This document shows, piece by piece, positions 50,201-62,200 of a stretch of DNA of 64,000 nucleotides. Each line of letters opens with the position of its first letter. The first letter of the stretch is position 1. Source of the DNA: Mimachlamys varia (lineage: Eukaryota; Mollusca; Bivalvia; Pectinida; Pectinidae); contig OX392538.1 of the NCBI GenBank assembly GCA_947623455.1, positions 25,667,001-25,731,000 of the forward strand. The letters run 5' to 3'. The translations under genes and the position numbers were made by a program. The notes under the pieces were generated by a model. It searched no databases, had not been told where the DNA came from, and saw nothing but the letters and a program-made list of their open reading frames with translations.

Positions 50201-53200
50201 ATACTTTTAGAATACTTACCCTGTCTTCCACAATATCCGATTTCATTTATTATGAGTTTAGGAGAAGCATAAAACGGATTGGAGTATACCGTTATCCTCA
50301 ACTTTACACCAATAGTATTTTTCAAGTCCTCGTCTATGTTGACATCACCCGTTGGATTTCCAGCAATCTGTGAACAAAAACAAACGTTTAATCGTAATAG
50401 TGATTCCCTTCATAGACTCGAAACTCTTGGAGAACGTTTTGTCCGTGTTATGTGAAGATTGGAGCGATATTATAACCTGAACAATAGTCTAAACATTGAG
50501 TAAAACATAGTATTTTCCGTTAATTCGACGTGATAGTTATAACAAAACTTTATATCTATAAAACAAACAAAAGCATACCTGATGGCTATAGAGAGGAGCG
50601 AGAACGTTGTTGTTTTCGTCTAAGACGGCGACCTCAATATTTTGAATTTGACTTGCTTCTGCCTTGATGCTTAGGAATTCGATAGCACCTGTACTAGATG
50701 GGATTTCATAGGTAACTACAGCCACCTGTGCATTTGGAGAAAATTCCAATCCTTGTTTGTCTCCGTCGGTACTTATCACCGTAACAATGTCCTGATTCGA
50801 CGCAGATATTGTTTTGTAGTCACATTCTGAAAATATAGATTGACGCAAGTCAGAATCGCGATTACTGTGACGGATTTAAAAACGACAAGACAGGACTATA
50901 GACCTAGATCGAATACGAATATCATTATAATGTTTGCCATCCAACATAAATTGAAGTTATTTATCGCATATATTTCTGTACAATTAAAAAAATAAGTTTT
51001 GCACATTAGGTACTGTTACTTGAATTCTTTATTCAATTGCGTGAGACTAATTGCAAATTAAGAACAATGTATTGCTGTAAATATTTAATAACACATCAAA
51101 TTTAAGTGACTTTTAATCAAATCTCATAAATACCACCAAGACAATAAATTTGCTGAATTGTCAGCAAATCCTGAGAAAACAAGTAGTCTATGTTCATTTC
51201 TCATATCAATTTCAATATTATACACCAATAAATAAAGAAGAACACGAGAGGAACATAGTTGTATTAAATAATGCCAGAACTATATGTGATAGTTAAACTT
51301 AAATGAATGAAAACTATTTAAATATTGGTGTTGATTCATTAACCTATTTCTTTGATGAATACCTGACTCCGTCGTGGTTGGTGATGTCGTCGTGGTAGGT
51401 GACGTGGTCGTGGTAGGTGACGTCGTTGTGGTTGGTGGCGTAGTCGTCGTAGGTGACTGGGTCGTAGTAGGTGACGTCGTTGTGCTAGGTGAGGCAGTCG
51501 TGCTAGGTGACGTCGTTGTGGTAGGTAAAGGTGTTGTAGATTTTTTCGTTGACGGTGTTGATGCAATCGATGACGTGGTTACTATAACAGAGCAGTAAAA
51601 GTCGTTGTAAGTGAAAGGAAAAAAGACGGAATATACAGAATATTTTCTCTGAATCTTATTCCTGATTGGCTATGTTCACCATCTGATTATATATTGTTGC
51701 ATCAAATATCGAAATTCTCACATATATCCAGCTAAACTTTTACTTAACATGGCTTGCCATTTGTATGTTTAAATCGAACCAACATATCTATATAATAACA
51801 TGAGTTTAGCATATTCTGAAATGCATACATACAACATGTCACCGAAAAACGTTTTCATACCATTTATTCAAAATATCGCGTAGATTCATCATACTTTTAG
51901 AATACTTACCCTGTCTTCCACAATATCCGATTTCATTTATCATGAGTTTAGGAGAAGCATAAAACGGATTGGAGTATAACGTTATCCTCAACTTAACACC
52001 AATTGTATTTTTCAAGTCCTCGTCTATGTTGACAACACCCGTCGGATTTCCAGCAATCTGTGAACAAAAACAAACGTTTAATCGTAATATTGATTCCCTT
52101 CATAGACTCGAAACTCTCGGAAAACACTTTGTCGAAGTTGTATTATGTGAAGATTGGAGCGATATTATAACCTGAACAATTGTCAAAACGTTGAATAAAG
52201 CAAAGTATCTTCCGTTAATTCGATGTGATAGAAATAACAAAACATTATATCTACAAACAAACAAATGCATACCTGATGGCTATAGAGAGGAGGGAGAACG
52301 TTGTTGTTTTCGTCTAAGACGGCGACCTCAATATTTTGAATCTGACTTGCTTCTGCCTTGATGCTTAGGAATTCGATCGCACCTGTACTAGATGGGATTT
52401 CATAGGTAACTACGGCCACCTGTGCATTTGGAGAAAATTCCAATCCTTGTTTGTCTCCGTCGGTACTTATCACCGTAACAATGTCCTGATTGGACGCAGA
52501 TATTGTTTTGTAGTCACATTCTGAAAATACAGATTGACGCAAGTCAGAATCGCGATTACTGTGACGGATTTAAAAACGACAAGACAGGACTATAGACCTA
52601 GATCGAATACGAATATCATTATAATGTTTGCCATCCAACATAAATTGAAGTCATTTATCGCATATATTTCTGTACAATTAAAAAAATAAGTTTTGCACAT
52701 TAGGTACTGTTTCTTGAATTCTTTATTTTCAATTACGTGAGACTAATTGCAAATTAAGAACAATGTATTGTTGTAAATATTTAATAACACATCAAATTTA
52801 AGTGACTTTTAATCAAATCTCATAAATACCACCAAGACAATAAATTTGCTGAATTGTCAGCAAATCCTGAGAAAGCAAGTAGTCTATGTTCATTTCTCAT
52901 ATCAATTTCAATATTATACACCAATAAATAAAGAAGAACACGGGAGGAACATAGTTGTTTTAAATATTGTCAGAACTATATGTGATAGTTAAACTTAAAT
53001 GAATGAAAACTATTTAAATATTGGTGTTGATTCATTAATCTATTTCTGTGATGAATACCTGACTCCGTCGTGGTTGGTGACGTCGTCGAGGTTGGTGACG
53101 TGGTCGTGGTAGGTGACGTCGTCGTGGTAGGTGACGTCGTCGTGGTTGGTGGTGTAGTCGTCGTGGGTGACTGGGTCGTGGTAGGTGATGTCGTTGTGCT

Positions 53201-56200
53201 AGGTGAGGCAGTCGTGCTTTGTGACGTCGTTCGGGTAGGAGTCGTTGTCTTTGCTGTGGTTGTCGTATATCTTGGTGTTGTGATAGTTGTGGTAAAAACG
53301 GATGTGGTAGCTGAAATAAGATATCAACGAAGTTACACTGTGATCAAGCTTATAGAAGTTATAGAAAATAAAACTCACAACTGTTGAAATATTTGACGTG
53401 TATCCTATAGATATTCAACTATATATCAAAGTTAAGCGAGAAAACGAATGTGCAACGGAAAGACGAGGGCATAAAATAGGTAATAAAAATAGTTTCCGAA
53501 AATGGATGATGTTTGAAATAAGTGATATAATGACTTTATGAAGTTGGTTAACTTACTGCATCCAATTTCATCCTCAGCATCCCCGCAGTCATCGTGATGA
53601 TCGCACAACAGAGCCGGAGGAAGGCAAACCCTTGTCTGTTGACATTGGTATTCGTTTGGCGTTTCACAGGCTTCAGAAAAATATATAGAATAAAATATTT
53701 GTGGTAAATTAAAACGGCACATAGAGAATATACCCTATAGTATATATATCTAAACTATTACATAAAAAAATGCATTACTATATACAAAACTTAAGTATTT
53801 CCTCCTTTCTTTTTGGGTGCGTTTTTTCTTTAAAAAAAAAGTCGGAAGATCTACTGTACAATCTTGAAAACAATTACCAGAACATTTGCTTTGGCAAATC
53901 TGTAAGCTATCATACCTCATATCAACCCGGAAACAATTCCTCAATCTATCATTATGAACGCTTTCTTTCCAAGAAATGTGCATGGCGATACAAATATATG
54001 ACTTTGAGTTATCTTGTATGAAGCATCTTTATAATAAAGAATAAAAAACTATCGATCCCAATAATGAGCTAATATGCAACTTGAGTATATTTTGTACACA
54101 ACATTATAAACGCTTAGAAAAAATAATAATAATGATTGCGAATTTCAAAAATGGAACTTACTTGTACAGTTAACTTCATCTGATCCGTCATCGCAGTCAT
54201 TTGCCTCATCACAGCGAAATGAAATGGGAAGGCAAGTCCCATCCAAACACTGAAAGCTGTTGATTCTGTCCTTACAGACATCTAAAAATACAAATCCCAG
54301 AGAATATACTAAAACGATATATTTATGATTTGTATTAATATGAGTATACAGGAATGTTTGTTTTGTTTCGGTCGATATTTCATATTGCAACAACACTGAA
54401 TCATTCAAACACTAAAATGTCCATTGTTGAAAGCCAGTTCAGGCTTGCGGAGAGAGATGGGCAACTAACGGAAAACAGCAGCGGCAGGAGGAACAGCAGG
54501 AGGAGAATTAGAAACAGGAGAACAAGTAACATGGGAAGTAGAAATAGGAGATGAGATAGTAGAACAAGGGGAGCAGCAACAGGGTGAGAGAGAGAAATAG
54601 GGGAAACAGCAGCGGCAGGGAGAAACAGCAGCAGGAGAAGAAGCAACAGGGGGAAAGTAACAAATGAAGTAGCAAGATGAGGAAAGAAACAACTAGGGGA
54701 GTGAAACAGCAACAACATGAGAAACAGCCGGAGGTGCAACATAAGCAGGGGAGAGGAGCATCTAAAGGAAAGCTTCATTGGCAGGGGAAACAGCAGCAGC
54801 AGCAGAAGCAGCCGAGGGGAGAGGAGCAACTAGAGTAAAAAACAGTAACTACATGAGGAGCAGCAGTAAAAGAAACAGCGACAGGGAAAGCAACAGGGGA
54901 GGATCAACGAAAAGTGAAACGGCCGGGGAGTAGAAGCAAAAGCAAAAAAAGAGGAACCAGAGGAAACAAGGAGAAGCTGAAGCAGTAAGTGGAGTAGTAT
55001 GAGCAAGAACGGGAGCAGACTTTCTCGATATTAAAGTATGACTTTCTTGATGCTAGGCGACCGACACATAATGTTGCTTTATACGTTCAGGTCTGTTTAA
55101 ATACCATTAATAAATGTTTTTATATTTATATATTTCATTTAGCGTGATAATGTTAATTACGTTGCCATATTTACTACAATCGTTATTGTCTGAATGATTC
55201 AAGGGGAAAATCAAATTGTTTATCCAAAGCTAACATTGTATCAAAGCTACAAGTCAGCATATACAGACGCTAGGACAAAATAAACTTTATGTAGATAACG
55301 TTCCCATTTAATATAGCATTTATGTTGCAATTTCTAATTTGGAAACTACTTAATATGGGTTAAATATACTATCTAAGTCCAGATTGTCATGTCAAACTTT
55401 TCCTATGCAAAGATATCGAATGCAACGAGCAGCAAATGATGTTGATTTTTTCCATTGTCGTTTTGAAACAGTGACTTTGTAAAATACTTTAAAGGATTTG
55501 TTTATAACATTTCACAATTGTGACAAATGCATTCATTCTTCAACTTACCTTAATCCTTTACTTATGCATAGTTTGCGAAGTCAATTAATAAACAATTCTT
55601 TCTTTTGTTAACTACCATGCGTGAAATAAAAGAAAAAGATCATCAATTGTCTTGTACATGTACGATGCAGTTGCATTTGGGGTTAAAAACATTCTACTCA
55701 CAGTTGCAGTTAATTTCATCCGTTGAATCCAAACAGTCAGCCATGCCGTCACATTCTTCGGTTCCATTTATACATTGACCAGACCCGCAACGGAATTCTC
55801 CAACAGTACACGCTTCGAGAATAATGATAAGTAGTATTACAGTTAAATAAGTATGATAAATAAGCTAACAAGTTAAAAACAAGTATAAATATACATAAGT
55901 TTGTCGTTGGCCTGATGAAAGGTAAGAATCTTCATTATTTAATTAATGTTTGTATTTCAAGTTAGTATTCGCATATAAAGTGCTCATATATATTATATCC
56001 TTCATAATTTATTACATACGACAAACCAAGCGAAGAATATAAGATTACACTCGATAAACGTGTATCTCCAAAATAAGAATATTAACTCCGAACATGTCAA
56101 CAAAAAAAAAGATATTCTTCATCTGCTCGTGACTTATGATCGATATGTCATCATAATGGAAACTCACTGCAATTCTTTTCATCAGATCCGTCATCACAAT

Positions 56201-59200
56201 CATGAAAGTTGTCACATGTGTATTCATTTGAAATGCATTTCCCGTTGGAGCATGTGAATTCATCCACTGTGCAGTTTGGTTTACAACTTGAGCCCACACA
56301 TTGGAACGTTCCCGAAACACAAGTACTGCAAAATAAATCCGTTTTACTTTACAACCGTATCATCTCAAACAGAAACAAATACCTGAACATTTCATCATAA
56401 TCGCCAGCTTATCATTAAGGCATGAAGTCGTCACAATTTCAATAACAAATACAAAATAAAAGTGAGCATGGGTTCACATAGATATAACCAACACACCCAC
56501 ACAAAGCAGTCAAATGTGACCTTTGACCTTCAACATTGACTTATGTCCACCAAAATAAATTCAGGTACAGAACTTCATAGTGTGATGGTATGGTATGAAT
56601 ATGAACCAAATCTATCCAGGTATTCATGAGATAGTTTGTAAACAAGTTTTTTTATTCCACAACATTATTCAATGGTGATCGTTGATCTTTAACGTCGACC
56701 GATGATCACCAAAATCTAAACGTGTAGAACTTGATGGTGTAATGGCAATGGTGTGGATATGAACTAAATCGGAAAAGGGACTCATGAGATATCGTGTACA
56801 TACGTTTTTTATTCCCAAAGTGGCCAATGGTGACAGTTGAACTTTAAAACTGACCGATGAAAACTAAAATATAGTCAGTTGTAGACCTAGGCAAGCTATC
56901 TTGTATACAAGGTCCGGACGCACGCACGCACGCACGCACGCAAGGACGCATGCCCGCACAGACAAAGTCATAACTATATACCCCCTTACCTAAGTGGGGA
57001 GGGGATATAAAAACAGTTAACTTTGCTTTATTTATTAAGTCCTTTACATACAGATATTAGACTGGCTACCAGCCCCTAAGTTTCTACAGAGAATTTCTCT
57101 TTTTTATTTTACTCCTAGCTTATCTCCCCTTTGTTTTAAACTTAGAATCAGACATCCAAGCGAACAAAATTATTTGACTTTTTTGTTTCAATATCTGTAT
57201 ACTATTATAGGTACTTTGAGATTCAGTTGATAGAAAGTTTGAATTCCGAGTGCATTAGGGGAAAATGAATGAAAGGCATAGGTGATTCGTTTTATTCCAT
57301 GTTCTGTAAATGACATTCTTTATGCATTTTACCGCGTCTGAGAGATGTTGAATTATATTTTAGTTATTGCATTTCGATCTAAATATACGGAATGATAGAC
57401 ATAGGTGTAAGAATTTATATCATGGCTTTTTTATGAAAACATATTCTCGGCAAAAAGAATACCCCTGAAAAGAGTGCATAACTCTGCTTGTTTGTTTTGT
57501 TCATTTGTGTGTATATGCTTACTCTTGGCTAAAGTGTAATGACCAACAAACGTTAAGTTCTTGACAAACATAGTAGCATTGATAAATATAATTAATATAA
57601 CCTTATCTTTGCATTTGCGCTGCAACCAACAATATGAACATGATCAGCAGAAGTGCTTTTCATACGAGTATGACAGCAAATGTTCTCGTGACGTAACACA
57701 TGGTCGACTAATGACGCCACGTCTAATTTGTTGTGTAAAATCAATTCATGTTAAATTACTTGCTGTAATTATAAATGATACTCGTTTCTCATTTTGAGAT
57801 GGTGGGAGTCGTCGATGAAGCAGAAGACTCTTACTCTTCCAGAACACCTGGTCTTATTATCTTGTACTTGTACAGGGGTTTCAATTAAAATCTGTTCTTT
57901 GCTCATATTGCCCTTGGTTTAATCGATTTTGAGTTCGGATTATGATTTTGTTAACGCATCGGTATTCTCTAATTTATTATCACTGTATTGTGTATGTTAT
58001 CCTGTGGTACCATAATGAAATCCTACTTTAAACTTACCATTTCATGCAATCACGACTTATAACGGATCCCACGTCGAATTCAATACCCTGGTAATAGCAT
58101 GGACATGAGTCGGCGGGCTTACAGCCGTCATCTTTGGGGATGGAAAAGAGACAATACATAATATGCAAACAGTTAAAAGATATTTAAAATATAAGTCAAT
58201 ATCAATAAAGTTTCAACAAAATATGATGATTATGTTCTCTTTCTGCATATTGATGTTTATTGGGATTTATTTTCAGAGTAAGTTTTTATTGTCTTCCGAA
58301 ATAGGAACGCAAGATATTGTGTGAACTGCTTTAAGTTGGTATTTATACCTCATGGAGATTTTGTCAAATTATATCTGATGTTACATTTAACATTCAAATA
58401 GAATATCAATAAAATGGAAAAGGTATTGAATACTTAAACTCAGCGTTTTACCATTCTTTAATACCGTAGGATTAGTATGCATGTTTACTGTGCGATACAC
58501 TTGATACTTATTCAAAATTATAAGTCCTAAAAAAGGAAACCAATCCATTTGGAATTAATGTTAAGTGTATCAATGAGAATCACTTGATAACACTAAATGA
58601 ATCATGTGATTTCAAGATGGATATTGTCGTCGTCTACTTGTCTGTCAATGTCATATATTTCAACATCAGCCTATTACTTCTATGTAAACTGGTTTTCTAA
58701 TATAATTTGTGATATCATCTAAATACTGCTTTTATACTACCTTTCAATAACATGATAAACTCATTACCAAGGGTTGACAGGGAAATTGAGAACGACTTGA
58801 GAAGACTTTTACAATGAATTTTCTCAAAAAAGAACGTCTGCTCGCGATGGATGACGCCGTTATCGGAAAAAAGTGTCCCAGTGTAAGCGATCCGCGTAAG
58901 AAAATAGTACGTCATAAAAATATCACCGAGTTCTAATAAAAAATTATATTGAGAATTAAAACACTGTTTCAAGCGTAAATGTGCCTATAAGAAAGTCAAT
59001 GATGATATCTTTGTTTTTCAAATTATTTTTTTTCACATTATTTTAAAGTCCATTGTATTCCTCCGCTCAAATATTCTGTTTGTTTAATGGTGTTAAGTTG
59101 ACTTTCGTATACTGTGTGATAATCTATGAAATATGGAATGGTTCTCATTAGTTGGGTGACCTGGTCATAAAAGTAAACACTGAATTAAAAGAAAACCTCA

Positions 59201-62200
59201 ACGAGATAGAAAAGTCATTATCGACTACTTAGCCACTGTATGCTTACCGTCTTCGACGTATCCGTCTGGGCAGCTACATCCCTCCACACACTGAGTATCA
59301 TTACAGTACGGCTCCGGTTCATTACCAATGTTTGCGCATGTTTGTTGGCATGGAGAACGACAAGGTGTGTAACGTCTACCTCCTTCACACATGATAGCTG
59401 TATAACGGAAAATGGAAAATTGGTCTAATGGATGCACGAAATTTATCATTGCGCTAATGTTCAACACTGACAGTTTCGCAGTAATCTTATTTTAGCGCGC
59501 TTTGGGCTAACGGATGCACGAAATTTATCATTGCGCTAATGTTCAACACTGACAATGCGCTTAGATTTGATAGCGCCAAATGTATACAGTATCATTTTTC
59601 GAAGACAACATTAATAAAAAAAACCTGCAAAAATTGTAATTATAACAAAATAAACTGTAGTGGACATACAAACGCGTTGACAATATTTATACTTATTGAG
59701 GTAGTAAAAAGGTACAGTATTTGAATAATAAAAACGCACTTAACAGAAGGTCAGTTAATGTTTATGATATAAATGTAATGATATTTCGATAGGCAATTTC
59801 TGATCAGTATTAAGCAATTTTCTGTTCAGTATTAAGCCAAACTGCGATAACTTACGACAAAAGCGGGGTGTTCTCCATTTAACATGAACGCCTAGGTTGT
59901 TACACATTTCAGCGAAATTTGCGATCGCAGTACACAGGCACTCGCAATCACCACCGGAATCACAGCTGTTGGGAAAAGTGATTACAGACACTTCAAGGAA
60001 CTTTTCATAATAAAGTAAGAAACTTGATATACATACTGTAAACGAATTTACCCATGGCGACAATGTCGCAACTTCACTCTTATTTAATACAGAATAACGA
60101 ATGAGCGATATATATCCCTTGCAGCTATCTTGAGTCATCAAGGGTATAGAAACTAAATCTAATTTTCATTGTTTTTTTTCATGGAGTAATAATTTATCCT
60201 ATGAAATAGTAATTAAAAATAAATAAATTTCAAAAATGTTGTTTTATTTAAAATGGCGACAAAATAATAAATAAAACAATTACCCGCATGCATCAACCAA
60301 ACAATCTTGATACATTTCCTCAGCCTGTGTTTTTAGTTTCTGGCGACATGTGTCGAAAAGTTCACCTTCGGTGATAACTTTGCAAGAATGTTTGGCCCAA
60401 TCTGCACGATTAGCTTGGCTTCCCTATTGAACGTATAATGCAAAGTACGAATAAACACATAATTTTTTTTTTATATAAAACAAAGTCTACATTAGAAAAA
60501 AAAACTGTAATGTAAGACCATCGCAGCTGTCCTTTAGCCCCGAAATTCCGGTTCACAGTACTAAAATACATAATATTGGAAACAGAAGCGAAGCTTGAGT
60601 GGAACCTTGGCGTACACCTGTAAATGTGTTAACTTAAAAGAAGCCGTGAAGCTATATTGGGATGTCGGAATCAGATCAGAAAAACTTTTTTTACCTCTTA
60701 TCCTAATACACAAACTGTTGTAAAGTTTCATTAAATTTCGTAGTACGATTTTCGAAAAATGAACACCCCGACGGAAGAAACCAGATGAAATAAGAATTAT
60801 AAAATAAGAAAAGTTGCAAACACAAGATGTCCTATATAATATATATAATATATAATTCTACAATAATCGTAATTATCAGGTAGTGGTGATGTATGCTTTT
60901 TTATCATCAAAATGTTTATCCAAAACCATGATGAGGTATGTTAGCACGCGTTGAAAAGATAATTTAACACGATGAACGCAACTATTGTTCATAAATCCAG
61001 TCTTCCCACATTTTCTGATGTCAATGGACAATTGTACAACATTTGAATAACAGCATTAATACAATACTTACTTGACAAGGCAGGGGTTCTGATGGGTTGC
61101 TTACTACATCTGCACAGGTCGTACTTCTTTTCCACGAGTTACCGAATGAATTAATATCTTGATTGTCATTTATTCCATTCTGAGCTTGAAAGTCATTATT
61201 ATCGATTCCATCGTAGTTCCCACATAAACCTTCCACTCTACCTTGCCATTTTGAGCCAAGGTAAATGTAAACTCGTGTGCCTTTGAAGGAAGTGAAAGTA
61301 CATCGCCCATTAATCAACCGATACAGTATTACCCAACATGTTAACACGTGATGTATTGATAATGCCCAATGAATCCAAACGTAGAGGCATTGATGACTTT
61401 GATGTTTTTAGCTATGAATCTAGCCGGCGAGGGAGATTCTGATATTTACATAAATGTTTTTCATCAATAACAAATACATGTTTTTTTCGAAATAGGATGT
61501 TGACAAAATCTCGAGGCACTCATCAATTGAGTATATTACAAATTTGCAGACTTAAAAGGATTTATGTCGGGGAGGGGAGAGGACATTAGCGCTCAAATGT
61601 CATTCTGTCATTTCTCAACTAATCTACATCAATTATGGCATTTCTATTGTAACTCAAATCACAACAATATACATATGGTTTAGATAACTTACCCTGATCC
61701 CACAGTACGGAAATGGCTTCATCTATGACTGTGACGCGGACCCAGGGGTCCTCTATTGTTACATCGACCCCGGATACCTTGTGGCGGATACCAGTGACGT
61801 ACACATCCCCAACTTTTACGGGGGATCCTCTAACCATGGAAATTGACAGTCCACCTTGCAACTTAACTTCTACCGATTTAGTACAGGTCACTCCGCTGCT
61901 GCCGCATTCCACATTTTCTGCACTTATGTCAAATGTTGTGCCGTTCTGCTCCTTAGCTAATGTGTATGAACAATCGCCTTGGAATGGATAATGGGAGCCG
62001 TCGAACGTGTTGTAATGGGGATCTCCTGATGCCCAACACACAGCTAAAACATACGTTAAGTAATGATTAGTAGTGTGGCCAAAATACTATATTCAGATTT
62101 GGTATATTGACCGACTCAACAATGGACCTACATGTTGTACAAGTTTTAAGTATCTTTACTAATCATAAACATATTTTGAATTTTGTGAGGCTCACCATGT

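Noticed and set aside
46244..51566. Minus-strand His/Arg/Leu-rich frames ([12 protein letters not shown]) in the type II linkers
   Set aside because: Shifted reading of the 18-bp TTTTSP unit. The Thr/Ser/Pro frame is the one that joins in phase with exons B and A.
34359..53387. Long plus-strand open frames rich in Val, Gly and Asp (VVVVGDVVV) opposite the Thr-rich exons
   Set aside because: They are exact antisense shadows of ACN/CCN Thr-Pro codon repeats, lack splice-consistent continuations, and recur in each cassette only because the exon does.
54401..54829. 142-codon Leu/Pro/Ser-rich minus-strand frame
   Set aside because: It is the complement of an intronic purine-rich low-complexity tract between two LDLa exons.
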